Assembly (NCBI GenBank): GCA_017475185.1
Contig: JAFVGB010000011.1
Span: 1-29,737 of the forward strand
Source: Clostridia bacterium
GTDB taxonomy: Bacteria > Bacillota_A > Clostridia > TANB77 > CAG-508
Length of the DNA stretch: 29,737 nt
Direction of reading: 5' to 3'
This document shows, piece by piece, positions 23,671-29,737 of the stretch. The position numbers and the translations under genes are program-made. A model generated the notes under the pieces. That model was not told where the DNA came from. It saw only the letters and a list, made by a program, of their open reading frames with translations, and searched no databases. Each line of letters begins with the position of its first letter. The first letter of the stretch is position 1.

Positions 23671-24672
23671 ATGAATTCAACTATATTATCAAATCTATTA
23701 AAAGATTACGAGAGGAAAAGACTTTTTGCTGAAAAAGATTTGGAAAAAAGGAAAGAAAAATTGTATCTAGATAATCCACGTTTACAAGAGATTGATGATG
23801 AATTGTCAAAATTAGGAATTTCAACAGCTAAAGCATTAATTCTTTCAAATTCTAGTAAATTATTAGAAGAATTAAATTCAAATGTTGACAAATTAAAAAA
23901 AGAAAAATCTGAAATACTTAAAAATTTAAATTTACCATCTGATTACTTATTACCTAATTATTCATGCAAGATATGTAATGATACAGGGTATATTCAAGAC
24001 AATTACAATTCAACAATGTGTAACTGTCTAAAACAAGAAATTTATAATATTGAATATAATAAATCAAATATTGCCAATTTAGAAACTCAAAACTTCGATA
24101 ATTTTTCTTTAGAAAAATATTCTGATAAAGTTGACAAAGAAAAATATAATTCAGAAATTTCGCCAAGAGAAAATATTTCACTTATTAAAGACATTTGTTT
24201 AAAATTTATAGATAATTTTGATGATCCAAAAGAAAAGAATTTATTATTTACTGGAAATACTGGTCTTGGCAAAACATTTCTTTCAAGTTGTATTGCAAAA
24301 GAAATGATTCAAAGAGATAAAACTGTTTTATATCAAACAGCTCCAATTATGCTAGATACAATAATAGATTACAAGTTCAATAAAAACACTTCATCTGATT
24401 TAACATATAAAAATTTATTAGATGTAGATTTATTAATAATTGATGATTTGGGAACAGAATCACTTAATAATGTTAAATTTACAGAACTATTTAATATTAT
24501 TAATACACGATTATTAAATCAAAATAACAAATGTTTAAAAACCATTATTTCTACAAATTTAAGTTTACCAATTTTAAACAAAACCTATGGAGAAAGAATT
24601 ATTTCAAGATTAATTGGAGATTATAATATTTGCAGATTTTTCGGAGAAGATATTCGTTTTTTAAATAGATAA
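23671..24672 (+). CDS. DnaC/DnaI-like replicative helicase loader ATPase
   Basis: A 333-residue protein with a helical N-terminal domain, a four-cysteine zinc-type cluster (C99, C102, C117, C119) and an AAA+ domain: Walker A GNTGLGKT (195-202), Walker B LLIIDDLG (254-261), sensor region TIISTNLS, and a C-terminal ERIISRLIGDYNICRFFGEDIR. This matches DnaC/DnaI and IstB-like loaders that place the replicative helicase on DNA; the N-terminal zinc domain is as in DnaI. The start at 23671 follows AGGATGTGA, seven bases away; a GTG nine bases upstream is in frame but overlaps this site. It follows the DnaD-like gene, a common primosome pairing in clostridia. IstB of insertion elements was considered, but no transposase is near. 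Confidence 0.9.
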   Translation: MNSTILSNLLKDYERKRLFAEKDLEKRKEKLYLDNPRLQEIDDELSKLGISTAKALILSNSSKLLEELNSNVDKLKKEKSEILKNLNLPSDYLLPNYSCKICNDTGYIQDNYNSTMCNCLKQEIYNIEYNKSNIANLETQNFDNFSLEKYSDKVDKEKYNSEISPRENISLIKDICLKFIDNFDDPKEKNLLFTGNTGLGKTFLSSCIAKEMIQRDKTVLYQTAPIMLDTIIDYKFNKNTSSDLTYKNLLDVDLLIIDDLGTESLNNVKFTELFNIINTRLLNQNNKCLKTIISTNLSLPILNKTYGERIISRLIGDYNICRFFGEDIRFLNR

Positions 24673-24708
24673 AAAATAAGTGAACTAATATAGTTCACTT
24701 ATTTTTTT
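24671..24708. terminator. Bidirectional terminator between dnaC-like gene and gyrA
   Basis: Stem of about 14 bp (24674-24687 with 24691-24704), three-base loop, A- and T-tracts at the ends. The gyrA stop codon sits in the T-tract. Confidence 0.85.
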
Positions 24709-27151
24709 ATTCACTAATTTCTTGATCTTCAGGTTTTATAATTTCAATACTTACAACTTTTCCTCCATCGTTTGTTCTCATTAATGTAACACCTTGTGTA
24801 GATCTTCCAAGAACACTAACTTCAGAAACATTTAATCTTATTATAGTTCCTGTATCAGTAATCATCATAACATCTTCATCACCATTTGCAATTCTGATTC
24901 CAACTATATTTCCAGTTTTTGGAGTAATTTTATATGTAATAACTCCTTTTCCACCTCTATTTTGTACTCTATATTCTTCAAGCTCTGTTCTCTTTCCGAA
25001 TCCATTTTCAGTAATTGCTAATAATGTAGCATTTTTTCCACCTATTACTGATTCCATACCTATTACAGCATCTTCTTTATCTAATCTAATTCCTAAAACA
25101 CCTTGAGCTGTTCTTCCTACTGGACGTACATCTTTTTCGTCAAATGTAATGCACATACCTTTTTTAGTAACTAAAACAACATTATCTTCACCATCTGTTA
25201 ATCTTACATCAATTAACTCATCATCTTCTTTCAATGTGATAGCTAATAATCCTGTTCTTTTACTTGAACTGTATTCATTCAAAGCAGTTTTCTTAATTAA
25301 ACCATTGCGAGTTGCCATTAATAAATACTTTCCTTCAGCAAAATTTTGTAATGGAATTACTGCAGATATTTTTTCTCCTGGGTCAAGGCTAAGTAAATTA
25401 ACAATAGCTGTTCCCTTGGCTGTTCTACCAGCTTCTGGAATTTCATATCCTCTTAATCTATATAATTTTCCTTTATTACTAAAGAATAAAATTGTATCAT
25501 GAGTTGATGCAGTAAATATTTGTTTTACAAAATCTTCTTCCCTAGTTGCAATTCCTGTAATTCCCTTTCCACCTCTTCTTTGGCTCTTATATGTGTCAAT
25601 TGGCATTCTTTTAATATATCCAAAATGTGTTAGGGCTACAACAGTTTGTTCATCTTTGATCAAATCTTCAACATTAAATTCGCCTTCTGCTGCAATAATC
25701 TTTGTTAATCTTTCATCACCATATTTTTCCTTAATTTCTAATAATTCTTCTTTGATAATATCAAATACCAATTTCTCACTATTTAATATTTCTCTTAAAT
25801 GAGCAATTAATTTCATTAATTCATTATATTCATCTTCGATTTTTTCACGTTGTAATCCAGATAATGTTTTTAACCTCATATCCAAAATTGCTTGTGCTTG
25901 AATGTCTGTTAATCCAAATCTTTCCATTAATCTTTCTTTTGGATCATCATATGAAGAACGAATAATATTAATAACTTCATCAATATTATCTAAAGCTATT
26001 TTCAATCCTTCTAATATGTGAGCTCTTGCTAAAGCTTTATCTAATTCGAATTGAGTTCTACGTAAAATAACATCTTTTCTATGTTCAATATAATAATCTA
26101 AGCATTGTCTTAATGTTAATATTTTTGGTTCTCCATTAACTAATGCTAATAAAATTGCTCCAAAAGTATCTTGCATTTGTGTAAATTTATATAATTGATT
26201 TAAAACAACCTGAGCATTTGCATCTCTTTTTAATTCAATTACAATTCTTACTCTATCAATTCTATCAGATTCATCTCTTAAATCAGAGATGCCTTCAATC
26301 CTTTTTTCCCTAGCTAAAGCAGCGATATTTTCAACCAATTTTGCTTTATTTACTTGATAAGGTAAAGATGTTACAACTATTCTTTGTTTATTTCCACTCA
26401 TTTCTTCTATTTCAGCTTCAGCTCTAACAGTTATTTTTCCTCTACCTGTAGTATATGCCTGTTTAATTCCTTCATATCCAAGTATAACTCCACCTGTTGG
26501 AAAATCAGGTCCTTTAATTATTTTCATTAATTCTTCATCAGAAACATCATCTTCATCGATTATTTTTACAATTGCATTTATAACTTCTGTTAAGTTGTGT
26601 GGTGGAACGTTAGTTGCCATACCAACAGCTATTCCTGATGAACCATTTATTAATAACGCAGGGATTTTTGATGGTAAAACCATAGGCTCTTGTAATCTTT
26701 CGTCATAGTTAGGCATAAAATCAACTGTGTTTTTTTCTATATCAGTTAACATTAGCTCAGATATTTTAGCCATCCTTGCTTCTGTATACCTCATTGCTGC
26801 AGCGCCATCACCATCAATTGAACCAAAGTTACCATGTCCATCAATTAATGGATATCTCATTGAGAAGTCTTGCGCCATTCTAACCATAGCATCGTAAACA
26901 GATGAATCTCCATGTGGATGATAACGTCCTAAAACTGATCCAACTGTATTTGCACATTTTCTGTATGGCTTATCAGATGTAATACCATCCTCATACATTG
27001 CGTATAAGATTCTTCTGTGAACAGGTTTCAAACCATCTCTAACATCTGGTAATGCACGAGATACGATAACACTCATCGCATAATCAATATATGAAGTTCT
27101 CATCTCTGTCTCTATATCTCTTTGAATAATCTTTCCGTCATTTGATCCCAT
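24707..27151 (-). CDS. gyrA: DNA gyrase subunit A
   Basis: An 814-residue protein of GyrA type rather than ParC: the C-terminal domain has the GyrA box QRRGGKG (524-530), which wraps DNA to introduce negative supercoils. The catalytic tyrosine is Y122, next to R121. The quinolone pocket reads GDSSVYD, with S83 and D87 as in drug-sensitive enzymes. The beta-propeller repeats follow to the C-terminus. The start follows AAGAGGTAG and there is a promoter at 27188-27216. gyrB is not adjacent, unlike many Firmicutes; it lies outside this window. The gene is complete and codon use matches its neighbours. Confidence 0.97.
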   Translation of the reverse strand: MGSNDGKIIQRDIETEMRTSYIDYAMSVIVSRALPDVRDGLKPVHRRILYAMYEDGITSDKPYRKCANTVGSVLGRYHPHGDSSVYDAMVRMAQDFSMRYPLIDGHGNFGSIDGDGAAAMRYTEARMAKISELMLTDIEKNTVDFMPNYDERLQEPMVLPSKIPALLINGSSGIAVGMATNVPPHNLTEVINAIVKIIDEDDVSDEELMKIIKGPDFPTGGVILGYEGIKQAYTTGRGKITVRAEAEIEEMSGNKQRIVVTSLPYQVNKAKLVENIAALAREKRIEGISDLRDESDRIDRVRIVIELKRDANAQVVLNQLYKFTQMQDTFGAILLALVNGEPKILTLRQCLDYYIEHRKDVILRRTQFELDKALARAHILEGLKIALDNIDEVINIIRSSYDDPKERLMERFGLTDIQAQAILDMRLKTLSGLQREKIEDEYNELMKLIAHLREILNSEKLVFDIIKEELLEIKEKYGDERLTKIIAAEGEFNVEDLIKDEQTVVALTHFGYIKRMPIDTYKSQRRGGKGITGIATREEDFVKQIFTASTHDTILFFSNKGKLYRLRGYEIPEAGRTAKGTAIVNLLSLDPGEKISAVIPLQNFAEGKYLLMATRNGLIKKTALNEYSSSKRTGLLAITLKEDDELIDVRLTDGEDNVVLVTKKGMCITFDEKDVRPVGRTAQGVLGIRLDKEDAVIGMESVIGGKNATLLAITENGFGKRTELEEYRVQNRGGKGVITYKITPKTGNIVGIRIANGDEDVMMITDTGTIIRLNVSEVSVLGRSTQGVTLMRTNDGGKVVSIEIIKPEDQEISE

Positions 27152-27187
27152 ATTTTCTACCTCTTTTCTAGTTTATTCACTCCTTGT

Positions 27188-27216
27188 ATTATACTAAAAC
27201 TAAAAAAAATATGCAA
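27188..27216 (-). promoter_or_regulatory. Promoter of gyrA
   Basis: Minus strand TTGCAT (27211-27216), 17-base spacer, TATAAT (27188-27193). Confidence 0.7.
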
Positions 27217-27269
27217 TAACAAAATCCAAATTTCCGTAACTTTTTTCGTCATTTTACTTAAAAAAATTT

Positions 27270-27440
27270 ATATAATATACTACATCTTAAAGTCACTCTA
27301 TAAAGAAATAAAATATTTTCGAAAAAAGTGGTTTAAAGATGAAAAAATAATAAGATTTTATACCTATAATATGAAAAAATTCTTTATAAGAATAAATTAC
27401 GTTTTTTTATAGAGTAACTTTAAGATGTAGTATATTATAT
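27270..27440. repeat. 171-bp element with 35-bp inverted ends (MITE-like)
   Basis: The left arm (27270-27304) and right arm (27406-27440) are reverse complements over 35 bases with a single mismatch; the arms begin ATATAATATACTACATCTTA. The 101 bases between them are AT-rich and contain no convincing gene. The element starts eight bases after the stop codon of the minus-strand gene at 27448 and ends about 50 bases upstream of the gyrA promoter. On the minus strand the second arm is followed by AAATTTTTT, so it could also act as a terminator. No target-site duplication could be defined. Confidence 0.75.
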
Positions 27441-27447
27441 TAGATTT

Positions 27448-28167
27448 TTATAATTTTTTTGCCAACTCTAAATATACATCATCAAAATCAAAATTTTCAT
27501 TATTTTTTATTAATTCATTTATATTTCTAATTTTATTAACATTATTTATAATATTTTCTAAAGGTAATATTTTTTTCATTTGTTTTTCAATTTTATTATA
27601 TTCTTTTTGTAATCCTTCTAAATTTTTATTATTATAATTCTTCTCCCAATTATTTATGTATTTTTCAATTTTATTTATTGCTTTTCTTTCCTCCACAAAT
27701 TCTTTATCAATATCAGCGCTAAAATTATTTAAAATAAAATCTTTTCCATTTTTTATAATATTAGTTACATTTTTAGAAATAATATTTGAACTTGATAACT
27801 TATCTAATACAAAATCTAAGCTATCAGAAATTCCATTAATTATTTCTCCTTGTTCTAAAGATTTTTCTGCTTGTTCAATATTTTTAAACTCAGCACTTTC
27901 AATTCCAATAGCTTTTTTACCTATTTCTATTGCATTTTCAATAGCTTTATTTATCCCTTCTTTTATTCCTCCAGATATTAGTGCATCTTTAACTTCAATA
28001 ATCTCATTTTCAACATAATCTGGTAATAAATACCTTAAACCTAAATCAATTGCACCATTTGCTATTTGCCCAATATTAGTTTGCAAAAAATTATTTTGTA
28101 AATTATTTAAATTTAAATCATTTAATATTTTATTATCTAAATTATTAATGTTATTTAATAACTCCAT
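27448..28167 (-). CDS. Helical protein of unknown function next to a TadZ-like ATPase
   Basis: A 239-residue protein, almost entirely alpha-helical and rich in Asn, Lys, Ile and Glu. It has no signal peptide and no strong membrane segment, though IGQIANGAIDLGLRYLLPDY (about 32-51) is moderately hydrophobic. GIKEGINKAIENAIEIGKKAIGI (about 67-89, given by its ends) is a Gly-spaced helical repeat. No family with known function was recognised. It follows the TadZ-like ATPase gene by 22 bases with a very strong AAGGAGGTAATT ribosome binding site, so it is probably co-transcribed with it and with the VirB4-like gene. A cytoplasmic accessory role in the secretion system is an inference from this position only. 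Confidence 0.75.
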   Translation of the reverse strand: MELLNNINNLDNKILNDLNLNNLQNNFLQTNIGQIANGAIDLGLRYLLPDYVENEIIEVKDALISGGIKEGINKAIENAIEIGKKAIGIESAEFKNIEQAEKSLEQGEIINGISDSLDFVLDKLSSSNIISKNVTNIIKNGKDFILNNFSADIDKEFVEERKAINKIEKYINNWEKNYNNKNLEGLQKEYNKIEKQMKKILPLENIINNVNKIRNINELIKNNENFDFDDVYLELAKKL

Positions 28168-28189
28168 AATTACCTCCTTAATATTTTAT

Positions 28190-29491
28190 TTAATTAATTA
28201 TTTTTTCTGTTTTTAAATTGTAAATTTTAAAAAATTTATTTTTTATTTCTATATTTTTATTTGTAAAAAAATTATAATTATTTTTTAATTTAATATTTCC
28301 TAAAACTTCGTAATCTGAATATAAATTATTTAATAATTTTTTATCAATACTATTTTTATTATATTTATTAAATATTATTTTTATTTTATTTTTTTCTATT
28401 TTCCATTCATTTGAATAAATATCCAACAACCTCTTACTTTTAGAAATTTCCGATAAATTTGCTTCTGTTAAAAATATACTTTTATCACTTATTTTTATTA
28501 ATTCCTGTGTATATTCAAAAAAACATTCTGATGTTGTATCTATAATAATTAAATTATATTTTTCTTTTAACATAAGTAGAATATTTTTCATTTTTTCACA
28601 ACTTATTTTATTTTTATAATCAAATATTAAATTAATCCCTGAAATTAAATCTATTTTTTTATTAATATTAATTATTAAATTATTTATATCTATTTTTTTA
28701 TCATAATTATTTTCGTTCATTATTTTTTTTATTTCATCAGGATATTTTTTTACTCCTAAAATTGTATGTAAACTATTATTTAAAATATCAAAATCAATAA
28801 TTAGTATTTTTTTATAATATTTTTTTAATATTGTTGCAATCATTACAGAAAATACACTTTTTCCTGCTCCGCTATTTCCAAGTACCGAAATTATTTCTTT
28901 ATTTTTATTTAATAAAATATTTTTAATAATTTTATTATTTTTATTAATTAAAAATTTCATATTTTTTATTTTATTTATAATATTAATTTTATTTAAATAA
29001 TTATCTAATTTTTTTCTCAAATAATTTTTATTAATTATTTTTTTAGAATTATTTTTTTGTATTTTATTATTTTTTATATATTCTTTTAATTCATTAATTT
29101 CTTTTCTGATTTCTTCATTATATTTTTCCATTTTATTATCTTCAGAAATAATTTTAATAATATCTTTTACATCAATTTTTTTATTTAAAAAAATTCTATA
29201 TACACCTTTTTTTAATAATATATTATTTAGATTTTCATCTGATTTTTGCAATATAAAAATTATTTTAATTTTGGAATTATATTCTTTAATTTTTTCTACA
29301 ATCTCATCACCCCCTAAGTTTCCAAGTATTGTTTGGCTTATGATTATATAATCTATATCTTTGTTAATTTGTAATATTTCAAAAATTCCTTCTTGATACA
29401 CAACATCATTTTCAATTACTTGCATATTATTTTCCTTTTTTAATTCATTATTTAAAAAAGGATTTCCAACTGCAGTTAAAACTTTATTTAT
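28190..29491 (-). CDS. TadZ/CpaE-like P-loop ATPase with N-terminal receiver-like domain
   Basis: About 433 residues: an N-terminal response-regulator-like fold (about 1-115; VLTAVGNPFLNN, YIIISQTILGN, KIIFILQKSDEN) without a clear phospho-acceptor set, a Lys/Asn-rich linker, and a MinD/ParA-type ATPase domain with SVLGNSGAGKSVFSVMIA as P-loop, ILIIDFDILNNSLHTILG as the second motif and YNLIIIDTTSE as Walker B. This is the layout of TadZ/CpaE, which position secretion or pilus complexes. The start is placed at the ATA at 29491 because GGAGGTG lies eight bases before it; the in-frame ATGs at 29524 and 29506 have no site and lie inside the upstream gene. It overlaps the end of the VirB4-like gene by eight bases. 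AT content is even higher than in the rest of the window. Confidence 0.75.
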   Translation of the reverse strand: MNKVLTAVGNPFLNNELKKENNMQVIENDVVYQEGIFEILQINKDIDYIIISQTILGNLGGDEIVEKIKEYNSKIKIIFILQKSDENLNNILLKKGVYRIFLNKKIDVKDIIKIISEDNKMEKYNEEIRKEINELKEYIKNNKIQKNNSKKIINKNYLRKKLDNYLNKINIINKIKNMKFLINKNNKIIKNILLNKNKEIISVLGNSGAGKSVFSVMIATILKKYYKKILIIDFDILNNSLHTILGVKKYPDEIKKIMNENNYDKKIDINNLIININKKIDLISGINLIFDYKNKISCEKMKNILLMLKEKYNLIIIDTTSECFFEYTQELIKISDKSIFLTEANLSEISKSKRLLDIYSNEWKIEKNKIKIIFNKYNKNSIDKKLLNNLYSDYEVLGNIKLKNNYNFFTNKNIEIKNKFFKIYNLKTEKIIN

Positions 29492-29737
29492 TTTCTTCAC
29501 CTCCATTAATAATATTTTTTTCATAATCTGATACTTCGATTTTGGTTAATATATGCTCGTCACCGGCGAACATTAAGCATTCTCCTCTTTTTAATGATTT
29601 AATTTCTATTTTTTCTTTTTCTGAAATATTGGAATATTTTTCTAAGATATTAATATTTTCTTCTTCCATTGAAAAAAAATTTTTGATACTAGAATTATTT
29701 AAAATACTTTTTCCATAAATACCATCTTCTAGACTAA
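29484..29737 (-). CDS. C-terminal end of a VirB4/TraE-like T4SS ATPase (partial)
   Basis: An open minus-strand frame that enters from the right edge; 83 residues are visible, with no stop and no need for the internal ATG at 29669. The sequence EDGIYGKSILNNSSIKNFF, then MEEENINILEKYSNISEKEK, IKSLKRGECLMFAGDEHILTKIEVSDYEKNII, resembles the end of the VirB4/TraC/TraE ATPase domain, in which a stretch of the form S-LNNS--K-FF-MEE is followed by an RGE/RGxxL-FAG strand. The Walker motifs are outside the window, so the call rests on this C-terminal pattern and on the TadZ-like gene overlapping its end. If right, it supplies the energising ATPase missing from the cluster at 15.7-19.2 kb. Confidence 0.6.
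   Translation of the reverse strand, partial: SLEDGIYGKSILNNSSIKNFFSMEEENINILEKYSNISEKEKIEIKSLKRGECLMFAGDEHILTKIEVSDYEKNIINGGEENK

Noticed and set aside
23671..24672. IstB-type insertion sequence helper instead of a helicase loader.
   Set aside because: There is an N-terminal zinc-type domain as in DnaI, a DnaD-like partner upstream, and no IstA transposase or terminal repeats nearby.
26880..26920. Possible quinolone-resistance substitution in gyrA.
   Set aside because: The pocket reads GDSSVYD with S83 and D87, the sensitive-type residues.

Overview
The window reads as a chromosomal segment of a very AT-rich, endospore-forming member of the Clostridia, probably an uncultured gut lineage; the exact taxon cannot be read from sequence alone. 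The grounds are an alpha/beta small acid-soluble spore protein, the germination protein YpeB, the Firmicutes-type order tadA - SRP RNA - dnaX - ybaB - recR, strong AGGAGG ribosome binding sites, seven tRNA genes that all encode their CCA end, and codon use dominated by A/T. Nearly every base is assigned to a gene, promoter, terminator or tRNA.

Left part (1-7.9 kb): the start of a secreted protein gene, a spore DNA-binding protein, ypeB (without a visible sleB partner), a UgtP/MGDG-synthase-type glycolipid glycosyltransferase, and then on the minus strand recR, ybaB, dnaX, the SRP RNA, a membrane-anchored protein of unknown function inserted into this classic order, and tadA behind tRNA-Arg(CCT). 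Short GGGACGGT-type palindromic repeats occupy four intergenic gaps here. Middle part (8-15.5 kb): a TtcA-type tRNA thiolase, a CapA-family protein, a CorA magnesium transporter, a polytopic membrane protein, an intracellular starch/glycogen-binding (CBM25-type) protein, an EF-P 5-aminopentanone reductase-like SDR, a three-gene tRNA operon (Lys-Glu-Thr) and a DUF1858 protein.

15.6-19.2 kb is the most unusual section: a compact plus-strand operon of a tiny membrane protein with an apparent ATA start, a VirD4/TraG-type coupling ATPase, a VirB2/TrbC-like pilin candidate, a VirB6/TrbL-like membrane protein and a PrgI/VirB3-like protein. This is the gene order of Tn1549/CTn-type conjugation modules, but with no relaxase, VirB4 or peptidoglycan hydrolase next to it. 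It is bounded by tRNA genes and housekeeping genes. At the right edge (29.48 kb onward, minus strand) is the C-terminal end of what looks like the missing VirB4-type ATPase, overlapping a TadZ/CpaE-like ATPase (again with a strong Shine-Dalgarno in front of ATA rather than ATG) and a helical protein of unknown function. The type IV secretion genes therefore seem to be split into two chromosomal clusters about 10 kb apart, in opposite orientations.

Between them lie tRNA-Pro and tRNA-Arg(ACG), an FAD/Rieske oxidoreductase with an HtrA-like protease, a DnaD-like/DnaC-like primosome pair, and gyrA. A 171-bp element with 35-bp near-perfect inverted termini separates gyrA from the right-edge cluster. 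The main candidate for an undescribed system is the split, relaxase-less T4SS-like apparatus with its accessory TadZ-like ATPase and possible AUA initiation.
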